Assembly (NCBI GenBank): GCA_030754395.1
Contig: JASMAJ010000030.1
Span: 1-8,400, forward strand
Direction: 5' to 3'
DNA from: Candidatus Thalassarchaeaceae archaeon
GTDB lineage: Archaea; Thermoplasmatota; Poseidoniia; Poseidoniales; Thalassarchaeaceae
Length of the DNA: 8,400 nucleotides
This document shows positions 1 to 6,648 of the stretch, in pieces. Numbering within the stretch: the stretch's first letter is position 1; each line of letters begins with the position of its first letter. Under the pieces are notes generated by a model. It saw only the letters and a program-made list of their open reading frames with translations. It did not search any database and was not told where the DNA came from. The position numbers were made by a program, and so were the translations under genes.

Positions 1-137
1 GGAGGTATGGCAGGAAAATCTGGTAACTCCAAAGGGGGGTTAGGTAGAGGAGATATCTCATAGGCTTCCCTAATTGCACTACCTAGGCGCTCATTAGTTC
101 GCTGCCAGACAAGTGCTTTGCCTTCGCGCCTGGCCAT
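1..137 (-). CDS. Unrecognised protein, N-terminal fragment (runs off left edge)
   Basis: An open frame starts at an ATG (135-137 on the plus strand, read leftward) and stays open for 45 codons to the window edge. The protein begins MARREGKALVWQRTNE and continues with a helical, basic stretch (to about residue 27), then a proline-rich segment (PLPNPPLELPDFPAIP, about residues 30-45). No signal peptide or membrane segment is visible in the part seen. The start lies 16 nt after the TFB stop codon, and the intervening sequence holds GGGTGG about 7 nt before the ATG, a plausible ribosome binding site. This tight same-strand spacing suggests co-transcription with TFB. I do not recognise the family, and 45 residues are too few to assign a role. 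The main uncertainty is whether the frame stays open beyond the edge. Confidence 0.6.
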   Translation of the reverse strand, partial: MARREGKALVWQRTNERLGSAIREAYEISPLPNPPLELPDFPAIP

Positions 138-153
138 CAAAAGGCCACCCTAT

Positions 154-1080
154 TCAAATCTCTAACTCAATGTTCAGGTTCTGGATTAGTTCCTTGTACC
201 TGTTTCGAATTGTTACCTCAGTAACACCCGCGACCTCAGCGACCTCGCGCTGAGTTCGACGCTTGCCACAAAGAACGCTTGCAATGTAAATGATTGAAGC
301 CGCAATGCCTGTTGGTCCACGACCACTAGTCAATTCCTTCTCTTGGGCCTTAGCAATCAACTCGTATGCCTTGGCCTGAACTTCTGCATCAAGATCTAGT
401 CCAGAGCAGAATCTTGGGATATAATCCTCTGGCTTGGTTGGTGGAATCTTCATCTTCAACTCTCGAACCATAAATCGGTAAGTTCGGCCTATTTCCTTTC
501 GGCCAGTTCGGCTCGCTTCACCAATTTCATCGAGTGTTCTGGGATTGTTACACTGACGGCAGGCTGCATAAAGTGACGCCGCGGCTACTCCCTCAATAGA
601 ACGCCCACGGATGAGTCTCTTCTCAACTGCTTTCTTGTAATTCACAGCAGCAGTTTCACGGATACTCTTAGGTAAGTCAAGGCGGCTTGCCATTCTATCT
701 AATTCAGCCAATGCCATAGCTAGATTTCGCTCAGTTGCGTTGCTAACTCGAGAACGCTTCTGCCACTTTCTCATTCGATAAAATTGTGAACGGTATCGGG
801 AAGAGATTGTTTTTCCTGAATAGTCCTTGTTTTGCCAGTCAATATCTGTTGACAATCCTTTGTCGTGAAGCATCACAGTCATCGGCGCACCTGTGCGCGC
901 ACGCTGGTCTCCCTGCTCAGGACTGAAAACACGCCATTCGGCGCCCTGATCAATCACATTGTCTTCTAAAACAAGACCGCAGTCATCACAGACTACTTCA
1001 CCTCGAGTTTCATCTCTGGTGAGATTTCTCGACCCGCATTCGCTACACTTCACTATGTCTTCGACTAGATATTCTGACAT
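154..1080 (-). CDS. tfb: Transcription initiation factor IIB (TFB)
   Basis: Archaeal homologue of eukaryotic TFIIB. It binds the TBP-TATA complex and the BRE element and recruits RNA polymerase for promoter opening. The 308-residue protein has the full family architecture and usual length. An N-terminal zinc ribbon has ligands C12, C15, C31 and C34 (CSEC...CDDC). A B-reader/linker region follows (about 45-110, with GAEWRVF and RTGAP segments). Then come two cyclin-like repeats, about 115-205 (core SIEGVAAASLYAACR) and about 215-305 (core GPTGIAASIIYIAS). The last repeat ends in a helix-turn-helix (TQREVAEVAGVTEVTIRNRY), the BRE-reading element in this family. The ATG start is supported by AAAGGAGG ten nt upstream and a TATA-like TTTAAATA further up. 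It is read divergently from the hydro-lyase gene and probably leads a short operon with the gene at 1-137. Archaea often carry several TFB copies; whether this is the main one cannot be judged here. Confidence 0.97.
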   Translation of the reverse strand: MSEYLVEDIVKCSECGSRNLTRDETRGEVVCDDCGLVLEDNVIDQGAEWRVFSPEQGDQRARTGAPMTVMLHDKGLSTDIDWQNKDYSGKTISSRYRSQFYRMRKWQKRSRVSNATERNLAMALAELDRMASRLDLPKSIRETAAVNYKKAVEKRLIRGRSIEGVAAASLYAACRQCNNPRTLDEIGEASRTGRKEIGRTYRFMVRELKMKIPPTKPEDYIPRFCSGLDLDAEVQAKAYELIAKAQEKELTSGRGPTGIAASIIYIASVLCGKRRTQREVAEVAGVTEVTIRNRYKELIQNLNIELEI

Positions 1081-1090
1081 CCCCTCACAT

Positions 1091-1098
1091 CCTCCTTT
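1091..1098 (-). promoter_or_regulatory. Strong Shine-Dalgarno site for TFB
   Basis: On the minus strand this reads AAAGGAGG, matching the complement of the archaeal 16S rRNA 3' tail. It ends 10 nt before the TFB ATG. Its first five bases (AAAGG) lie inside the inverted repeat at 1094-1109, so part of the site could be paired in the mRNA. Confidence 0.75.
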
Positions 1099-1109
1099 CT
1101 TGAGAAAGG
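1094..1109 (-). repeat. Perfect 7-bp inverted repeat overlapping the TFB ribosome binding site
   Basis: The arms CCTTTCT (1094-1100) and AGAAAGG (1103-1109) are exact reverse complements separated by only 2 nt. In the TFB transcript this would form a hairpin of about 6 pairs with a 4-nt loop, and its 3' arm includes the AAAGG of the Shine-Dalgarno. It also lies about where transcription should begin from the TATA box at 1133-1140, so it could instead be a DNA operator. The symmetry is seen directly; the function is inferred. Confidence 0.55.
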
Positions 1110-1132
1110 TAATATATTCGCAATTGACTTCT

Positions 1133-1140
1133 TATTTAAA
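1133..1140 (-). promoter_or_regulatory. TATA box for the TFB gene
   Basis: The minus strand reads TTTAAATA, close to the archaeal TATA consensus, preceded by a purine-rich CTCTAAGA that could serve as BRE. A start about 25 nt downstream would fall near position 1110, giving a leader of roughly 30 nt that contains the Shine-Dalgarno. The core ATTTAAAT (1134-1141) is self-complementary, so it could in principle also be read in the other direction. Confidence 0.55.
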
Positions 1141-1163
1141 TCTTAGAGTACCATAGTTAACCA

Positions 1164-1171
1164 ATAATATA
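1164..1171 (+). promoter_or_regulatory. Possible TATA box for the hydro-lyase gene
   Basis: ATAATATA is the best AT-rich box at a sensible distance upstream of the gene at 1249. A start about 25 nt downstream (near 1195) would leave a leader of about 55 nt, consistent with a gene that has a Shine-Dalgarno. The match to consensus is only fair, and the nearby TTTAAAT at 1135-1141 is an alternative. Confidence 0.35.
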
Positions 1172-1236
1172 GCAATTTGCTAATCTGTGTTGCACCTCAC
1201 TAAGGATGAAATAGCAACGTATCTTGGAGCATTATA

Positions 1237-1240
1237 GGAG
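1237..1240 (+). promoter_or_regulatory. Ribosome binding site for the hydro-lyase
   Basis: GGAG in the context ATAGGAGATT lies 8 nt before the ATG at 1249 and supports that start over the later in-frame methionines. Confidence 0.6.
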
Positions 1241-1248
1241 ATTGTGAA

Positions 1249-3240
1249 ATGAGTGGAAAATGGCCCCCCTCTGAAGTATCTCTAGATTCTGATACGCGTG
1301 TTCTTTTCCTAACTAAGGATCTTAATCTCATCAAACAACAGTTGTATGAAGGATTGGATTTGAGAATGGAGAATCTTAGCATCAATGACCTTCTAGATGA
1401 TATCAATACAGATGTGATGACGCCTGCATGGGTCTGCTTTGATCATGATCCTGCCGTCTTAGCTGAAAATGCGTATGCTGGCCTACTTCACGATGGTAAG
1501 CGTGTCTTTGAAGAAAAAGCATTGATGGACGGAGGATTCTCTGTTATCGTAAGTGGTCATCGGAAGGGGACTGGGAGTAGTCGAGAGACTGCGGCTCAAT
1601 GTGAAAAATGGTCTGGTATTCGTATTGTTATTGCAGCATCCTTCGCGCCCATACACGAACGAAATAATATCAATCTTGGACAGTTGATGGGTGATCACGC
1701 TATGTTGGAAAGATTGCAAAATGGAGAAGCCATATCTCTTAACGAGTTCACCAACAAATATGATCCTGTAACTAAAATGATTGTAGAAAATGGAGGAATT
1801 CTGCCTTTTGCTAAGCAATTGAAAGGCAATAATGTTGCGTTACCGGCAATAAGCACAAATCCAATTCCAATGACAATGGCTGAGAAGATCATCTCAAACA
1901 AACTACTCGGGCAAAATGGTAAACGTGGTTTTGTGAAACCTGGGGACGCAGTGATTGCGCAAGTGGATGGAGGTTATTCACATGAATTCACTACAGCTCA
2001 GGTTCACAACTTTCTAGCAGCAGAATATGGTGAGGATTATACAATACCAAATCCTCCTAAATTCGCAGTCTTTGAGGACCATTTGTTATATGCAACAGGT
2101 GTTCCTCGATTCGGAAGGTTTGCCGACAAAATACAAACTCTGCGTGACTTGCAGGTGGATTTTCAAAGGCACTCTGGGGTTAGGGATTACTCGGCTGTGG
2201 ATGGCATTAGCCCTGGTATTTGTCATCAAGTGGCAAGAGAGGAATTTATCGACGTGGGCGATTTCATTCAAGCAACAGATAGTCACACTTGCATGGGTGG
2301 GGCTTCCAATGCTCTGACTTATGGCGTAGGGGCTACTGAATATGCAAATCTTGTTCACAATCAATTCGCATTTGTGAAAGTTCCAGAAAGTATTCGATTT
2401 GAACTCACTGGAAATCTTGACTCGGGGTGTACGGCAAAGGATGTGATATTGCATATACTTTGGAAATACGCTGCCAAATCAGATACACTCGATCGTTCAA
2501 TGGAATTTGGTGGCCCTAGCTTGGCCTCTCTCTCCATGGATGAGAGGGCTACTTTGTGTAATATGGCTACTGAGTGTTCGGCTAAAACAGGTATTTGTGA
2601 GGCTGATGATTTAACCGTAGATTGGCTTCTTGAGCGCCGTCCAAATCTAAGTGAAGATGAAATTCGGACCGCTTTTGTTAATCCTGATGATAATGCTGTA
2701 TATCATGGCGGCGTTCACACAATAGATTTGTCAGAAATTCGCCCAATGGTTGCACACCCCGGTGACCCGAACAAAGGAATACCTTCAGACCCTACTAATG
2801 GAGCCTATATCGATGAATTAGGTGAGGTTTCTATTGATATCGCATATGCTGGTTCATGCACAGCCGGAAAAGATGATGATTTCGCATACTACGCTATGGT
2901 TACCAAAGCCGCCCTTGATGCGGGGTTGACTATTGCAAAAGGTGTTGATTGCTACATCCAATTTGGCTCAAAATCTGTGAAAGATTTGTCTCAAAGAGAA
3001 GGCTGGACTGAGATGTTTGAGCGGGCTGGAATCAAACTAATCGACCCTGGTTGTGGTGCTTGTATAGGCGCAGGGCCGGGTGTTTCAAATAACTCAGAAC
3101 AAGTCTCAATATCTGCAATAAATCGCAATTTTCAAGGGCGTTCAGGACCAGGAAAATTGTATCTTGCGAGTCCGTTAACAGTTATGGCTAGTGCTTTTAC
3201 TGGATGCATTACCGCTTGGCATCCTGAACTATTTGAGTGA
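1249..3240 (+). CDS. Aconitase-superfamily [4Fe-4S] hydro-lyase, swivel-first (aconitate hydratase or isopropylmalate dehydratase-like)
   Basis: A 663-residue Fe-S dehydratase that should isomerise a 2-hydroxy acid through a dehydrated intermediate, such as citrate/isocitrate or isopropylmalate. The swivel domain comes first (about 40-200): DDINTDVMTP (50-59), KGTGSSRE (106-113) and SFAPIHERNN (131-140). The catalytic part starts at MTMAEKI (208). By comparison with mitochondrial aconitase, key residues are present: D277-H278, H326 (GICHQ), D344-S345-H346, Fe-S ligands C537 (GSCTAGK), C602 and C605 (PGCGAC), the NRNFQGR motif (625-631, N625, R626, R631), and S110/R112 of the swivel. The enzyme therefore looks active. 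The order swivel-then-catalytic resembles AcnB rather than AcnA, but no HEAT-like N-terminal domain is present, and the catalytic sequence is closer to LeuC. SCTAG replaces the usual SCTN. It is a single gene, not split into large and small subunits. The exact substrate is not readable from the sequence; aconitase is my first guess. Confidence 0.88.
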   Translation: MSGKWPPSEVSLDSDTRVLFLTKDLNLIKQQLYEGLDLRMENLSINDLLDDINTDVMTPAWVCFDHDPAVLAENAYAGLLHDGKRVFEEKALMDGGFSVIVSGHRKGTGSSRETAAQCEKWSGIRIVIAASFAPIHERNNINLGQLMGDHAMLERLQNGEAISLNEFTNKYDPVTKMIVENGGILPFAKQLKGNNVALPAISTNPIPMTMAEKIISNKLLGQNGKRGFVKPGDAVIAQVDGGYSHEFTTAQVHNFLAAEYGEDYTIPNPPKFAVFEDHLLYATGVPRFGRFADKIQTLRDLQVDFQRHSGVRDYSAVDGISPGICHQVAREEFIDVGDFIQATDSHTCMGGASNALTYGVGATEYANLVHNQFAFVKVPESIRFELTGNLDSGCTAKDVILHILWKYAAKSDTLDRSMEFGGPSLASLSMDERATLCNMATECSAKTGICEADDLTVDWLLERRPNLSEDEIRTAFVNPDDNAVYHGGVHTIDLSEIRPMVAHPGDPNKGIPSDPTNGAYIDELGEVSIDIAYAGSCTAGKDDDFAYYAMVTKAALDAGLTIAKGVDCYIQFGSKSVKDLSQREGWTEMFERAGIKLIDPGCGACIGAGPGVSNNSEQVSISAINRNFQGRSGPGKLYLASPLTVMASAFTGCITAWHPELFE

Positions 3241-3405
3241 TTAGTATTAGCAAGAGTTGGTGACATTCTCTAAATCAATCAGTTTCGTGCATTAAACATC
3301 AGAAGATTCACACAGAGTTAAGTGGGTCAGGCGCTCGGACAAGTTCGACCGCAAACAGGCCCCGAGTCATTCGGACTATGGGAGGACCTGAAGGGGGTAT
3401 TCGCG
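3241..3405 (+). promoter_or_regulatory. Spacer and leader of the topoisomerase VI operon
   Basis: These 165 nt separate the hydro-lyase stop from the preferred topoisomerase VI B start. The first half is AT-rich with weak TATA candidates (CTAAATC near 3270, ATTAAAC near 3291). The second half, about 3326-3405, is roughly 61% GC by hand count, clearly richer than its surroundings. It contains two copies of TCGGAC (in GCTCGGAC and ATTCGGAC) and small complementary pairs such as CTCGG/CCGAG. The last part holds GGGGGT (3393-3398), 7 nt before the ATG at 3406. No tRNA or clear terminator was found. A GTG at 3322 opens an in-frame extension, discussed with the gene. Confidence 0.4.
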
Positions 3406-5508
3406 ATGGTAGATGCAGAGAAAATTGCAAGCAAACAAAAGCAGATTTCAATTAGTGAATTCTTTGAGAAGAACAAGCATTTCCTCGGATTCGACACCCT
3501 TCAGAGAGCTGTAATTACCGCGGTCAAAGAGTCTGTTGACAATTCACTTGATGCCTGTGAAGAAACCCGCATCTTACCTGAAATCAAGATTGAAATAAAT
3601 CGCATTGGAAGCGATCGCCTTGAGTTGATTTGTCAGGATAATGGGCCAGGTATCCCACGGGATTCGGTTGAGAATGTGTTTGGAAAATTCCTGCTGGGCT
3701 CTAGATTCCACGCAATTAGACAAACGCGAGGGCAGCAGGGTATCGGGATTACTGGCGTCGTCATGTATAGCCAACTTACCACAGGATCGAAAACCAGTGT
3801 TGTATCAAAAGTGGCCTCTGATTCTTCTGCAGTCTATGTGGATTTAGGATTGGATACTCGAAAGAATCGTGCCACAAAGTCAAATGAGCGTCGTGATGTT
3901 TGGATCGAGAATGGAGAAGAGGTGGAACATGGCCTCAAAATACGAACTGTGATGAAAGCAAAATATCAACGCGGTCGGCAATCTGTTCACCAATATCTAC
4001 GAATGACGAGTATAGTAAATCCGCATGCCTCAATCAAATTAATTGTCAAAGATAAGGAAGGAGAAATTATTGACCAAGGACACTGGATTCGAACAACTGA
4101 TCGCTTGCCGAGAGTTGTTGAAGAAATTAAACCACACCCTCACGGAATACAACTCGGTCAATTACAACGTATGCTCAAAGAAGCTGACGAACGAAAACTG
4201 ACTTCATTCCTTAGACACAATTTTTCCGGAGTAAGTGTGCGAGCGGCAAAAGAAATTCTTCAGGCGGCAGGACTTGAAGAAGGACGTACTCCTGTTCGAG
4301 TAAAAGCCGACGAAGCACAATCAATGGTTGAGGCCTTCCAAGGCGTCAAACTACTAGCCCCTCCTACTGATTGTTTGTCACCGATTGAAGAAATGCTAAT
4401 CAAGAAGGGGCTTTCTAAAGCAATTGATTCAAGATTCGCCTCAACTGTAACTCGAAAACCGACTGTGTCTCTAGGAAATCCATTCCAAATTGAAGTGGGC
4501 CTTGTTTTTGGAGGGGATTTACAGGCGGATGGGCCCATTGAAGTGTTGCGCTTTGCCAATCGTGTTCCTCTAATGTATCAGCAAGGTGGCTGCCTATTGA
4601 CGAAAGGATTGGAATCTGTTGATTGGAAGAGATATGGATTAGATCATCCTGGCGGAAGGGGTTTACCAAAGGGACCGGCAGCAGTTCTAATTCATCTTGC
4701 ATCAACTAATGTTCAATTCACTAGTGAAGCCAAGGAAGCTGTAGCTGACAATGAGGAAGTTTTCGAAGAAATCAGAAAGGCTATGTTAGAAGTTGGAAGA
4801 GGATTAAGGAATCATCTGAAGAAGAGCTCTCAGCGAAAAAAGGCTCAGGAAAAATTCGATTTAATCAACATCATTCTACCTGAAATATCGAAGAAGACCT
4901 CTGATCTTCTAGAGCGAGAAGAACCAAATCTCGCTCCAGTGATTACAAAAATAATGAATGCAGTTTTCCTTGAAGATGAAATTATTTGGGATAAGGAAAC
5001 TAAGAATACCATTTGCTCAATTACAATTTACAACTACACTGCAAGGGCTCGTGCTTACACAATATTAGCAAAATGGCCTGAAGTAGATGGGGTATGTATT
5101 GTTGATAATCCAAGAGGTGGAAGGAAAGAAACCACAGGTCTTTGGAACTGGAGATTGGATACTTTAGACCCTGGGCAATCGGCTGAGATACGCTTTGCTG
5201 TTTCTGGGCTATCAAAGGGAGATTGGAATGAATCTGATATTTTCTTTAGAGGAAATGGAGATATTATTGGTGCAACAAGAATCGATGAGAAACTTCTCGA
5301 TGAGATGAGGAAAATGGATGCCTTGGCTGCAGCAGAGGCAGAGCATGCTGCTCCTAAAACTGAATCAATCGAACATTTGGTCGAAAGAACGCCATATCCT
5401 GTAAATGAGGGGAATGATGAAATTTTGACTGATGAAAATGAGCCTGTTGGTGGAGATAGCGAAACTGCTTCAATAGGTCTTTGGGCTTACGAGGAGGGAG
5501 ATGAATGA
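3406..5508 (+). CDS. top6B: DNA topoisomerase VI subunit B
   Basis: ATPase subunit of the archaeal type IIB topoisomerase, which with subunit A passes one duplex through another to relax supercoils and unlink chromosomes. From the ATG at 3406 the protein has 700 residues. The GHKL ATPase is complete: VKESVDNSLDA with general base E42 and N46, DNGPGIP (78-84) and GQQGIGITG (109-117). An H2TH-like domain follows (about 242-290), then the transducer (about 291-490) with NRVPLMYQQG (385-394) and probable switch lysine K443. A C-terminal Ig-like domain spans about 535-605, and a strongly acidic tail reaches residue 700. Start choice: an in-frame GTG at 3322 would add 28 residues but lacks a ribosome site, whereas 3406 has GGGGGT upstream and gives the family-typical beginning just before ISISEFFEKN. 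The stop overlaps the subunit A start by 4 nt, indicating coupled translation. Confidence 0.96.
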   Translation: MVDAEKIASKQKQISISEFFEKNKHFLGFDTLQRAVITAVKESVDNSLDACEETRILPEIKIEINRIGSDRLELICQDNGPGIPRDSVENVFGKFLLGSRFHAIRQTRGQQGIGITGVVMYSQLTTGSKTSVVSKVASDSSAVYVDLGLDTRKNRATKSNERRDVWIENGEEVEHGLKIRTVMKAKYQRGRQSVHQYLRMTSIVNPHASIKLIVKDKEGEIIDQGHWIRTTDRLPRVVEEIKPHPHGIQLGQLQRMLKEADERKLTSFLRHNFSGVSVRAAKEILQAAGLEEGRTPVRVKADEAQSMVEAFQGVKLLAPPTDCLSPIEEMLIKKGLSKAIDSRFASTVTRKPTVSLGNPFQIEVGLVFGGDLQADGPIEVLRFANRVPLMYQQGGCLLTKGLESVDWKRYGLDHPGGRGLPKGPAAVLIHLASTNVQFTSEAKEAVADNEEVFEEIRKAMLEVGRGLRNHLKKSSQRKKAQEKFDLINIILPEISKKTSDLLEREEPNLAPVITKIMNAVFLEDEIIWDKETKNTICSITIYNYTARARAYTILAKWPEVDGVCIVDNPRGGRKETTGLWNWRLDTLDPGQSAEIRFAVSGLSKGDWNESDIFFRGNGDIIGATRIDEKLLDEMRKMDALAAAEAEHAAPKTESIEHLVERTPYPVNEGNDEILTDENEPVGGDSETASIGLWAYEEGDE
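5493..5498 (+). promoter_or_regulatory. Ribosome binding site for topoisomerase VI A inside the subunit B gene
   Basis: GGAGGG, within GAGGAGGGAG, ends 6 nt before the ATG at 5505. It lies inside the last codons of subunit B, whose TGA overlaps the ATG (ATGA, 5505-5508). This arrangement favours coupled production of the two subunits, which act as an A2B2 complex. Confidence 0.7.
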
Positions 5509-6605
5509 GTGCAAATGGATTCACTAAGGAAGAAGTAATTGGCGCGTTGCATGGCATAGCTGCAGAAATGCATGACCGAATGGCGAAAGGGGAGCCTCCT
5601 AGAATGATACTTCCAGTCAGAACAAAACAAAACATCGCTTTCGATAAAAAACTCGGTGTTTACAAATATGGAAAAAAGAAATCTACACGTGATGCAACAT
5701 CTCTAGGTTCTGCTAGGCAATTGCTTCGAGCTTTGCATGTTAGTGAATTTATTGAAGAAATGATTGATGCGGGGAAATCATCAACACTCAGAGAAATGTA
5801 CTACATCTCCGAAGGTTGGGGTCATGGTAAATTTGGTTCGCAGAATGAAAGTAATAATCTTGCAGAAGATCTTGAAATTGTGACCAAATGTATGCGAGAA
5901 GATTTCAAGCTCAGACCTGAAGAAGATGGAGCCCGAATTATTGGCAATATCACCTTCGAAGAACGGAATCGAAAAGGCGAATGGATGCGAATCAACTGCC
6001 GAGATGATGTGGGAGATTCTGGATATGGAGTTCCATATAATGTAGAATCTGAGAAACTCAAACTTGTAGATCATGATGTGGATTTCATAATGGCAATCGA
6101 GACTGGTGGGATGTTTGACCGATTGGTAGAGAATGGTTTTGATGAAGATTCTAGATGTGCACTAATTCATCTGAAGGGGCAACCCGCTCGTTCGACTCGA
6201 AGAATAATCAAGAGGATGAATGAGGAATGGAATATTCCTGTTATAGTATTCCTTGACGGTGACCCTTGGTCTTACAGAATCTATGCTTCAATTGCTTATG
6301 GGGCAATAAAGACCGCGCACATTTCGGAATATCTTGCAACTCCAAGTGCGATATATCTTGGAATAAGGGCATCCGACATTATGTCGTATGACCTCCCTGC
6401 TGATGACCTGTCCAGCAAGGATATTCAAGCCTTGAAAGCGGAACTAAGTGATCCCCGATTTGCCGATGCAGAATGGCAAAATGAAATCAACCTAATGCTA
6501 GAACTTGGCAAAAAGGCTGAACAGCAGTCACTAGCCAAGTATGGTCTTGATTTCGTCACAGACACATACCTTCCAGAGAAATTAGCCGAAATCATGGGAC
6601 GATGA
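5505..6605 (+). CDS. top6A: DNA topoisomerase VI subunit A (Spo11-like)
   Basis: DNA-cleaving subunit of topoisomerase VI, homologous to eukaryotic Spo11. It forms a transient 5'-phosphotyrosyl link with each strand. The 366-residue length matches archaeal relatives. An N-terminal winged-helix (CAP-like) domain spans about 70-140 and carries the catalytic tyrosine in TLREMYY; by alignment with Spo11 (DIFY) this should be Y100, the second tyrosine. The Toprim domain follows, with E199 (MAIETGGMFDRL) and D251/D253 (FLDGDPWSYRIY) as Mg2+ ligands. The conserved GQPARSTRR (225-233) lies between them. Nothing is missing or disrupted. It is translated from an ATG overlapping the subunit B stop and is preceded by GGAGGG, so the two subunits form a coupled pair. 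The downstream membrane-protein gene begins 42 nt later without an obvious promoter. Confidence 0.97.
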   Translation: MSANGFTKEEVIGALHGIAAEMHDRMAKGEPPRMILPVRTKQNIAFDKKLGVYKYGKKKSTRDATSLGSARQLLRALHVSEFIEEMIDAGKSSTLREMYYISEGWGHGKFGSQNESNNLAEDLEIVTKCMREDFKLRPEEDGARIIGNITFEERNRKGEWMRINCRDDVGDSGYGVPYNVESEKLKLVDHDVDFIMAIETGGMFDRLVENGFDEDSRCALIHLKGQPARSTRRIIKRMNEEWNIPVIVFLDGDPWSYRIYASIAYGAIKTAHISEYLATPSAIYLGIRASDIMSYDLPADDLSSKDIQALKAELSDPRFADAEWQNEINLMLELGKKAEQQSLAKYGLDFVTDTYLPEKLAEIMGR

Positions 6606-6609
6606 TGTT

Positions 6610-6648
6610 CGGCCAAGCATCAAATGTGACGGCTGCTTGAGTCGGCCG
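6610..6648 (+). repeat. Imperfect inverted repeat between topoisomerase VI A and the membrane-protein gene
   Basis: CGGCCAAGCA (6610-6619) can pair with TGCTTG...GGCCG (6634-6639 and 6644-6648) if four bases (AGTC) are bulged, with a 14-nt loop. The right arm touches the GTG start at 6648. There is no following T-run, so it does not look like a terminator. It might be an mRNA structure affecting processing or initiation, or chance. Confidence 0.3.

Noticed and set aside
1483..1818. Minus-strand open frame inside the hydro-lyase gene
   Set aside because: It lies wholly within a well-supported conserved gene, lacks a ribosome site, and its product has no recognisable features.
2086..2454. Minus-strand open frame of about 120 codons inside the hydro-lyase gene
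   Set aside because: The plus-strand frame here encodes the conserved DSHTC active-site region, so this frame is an antisense by-product.
3330..3355. AAGTTCGACCGC resembling a tRNA T-loop in the GC-rich leader
   Set aside because: The flanking five bases on each side do not pair as a T-stem, and no matching acceptor or anticodon arm was found upstream.
3322..3405. GTG at 3322 as the true start of topoisomerase VI B, giving a 728-residue protein
   Set aside because: There is no ribosome binding site before it, while GGGGGT precedes the ATG at 3406 and the protein from there begins like known family members just before SEFFEKN. Kept only as a possible extension.
5452..5508. Resemblance between the acidic, tryptophan-containing ends of topoisomerase VI B (LWAYEEGDE) and of the membrane protein (EWKEWDEG), as a possible shared docking tag
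   Set aside because: The similarity is only a few residues in low-complexity acidic sequence and is easily due to chance.
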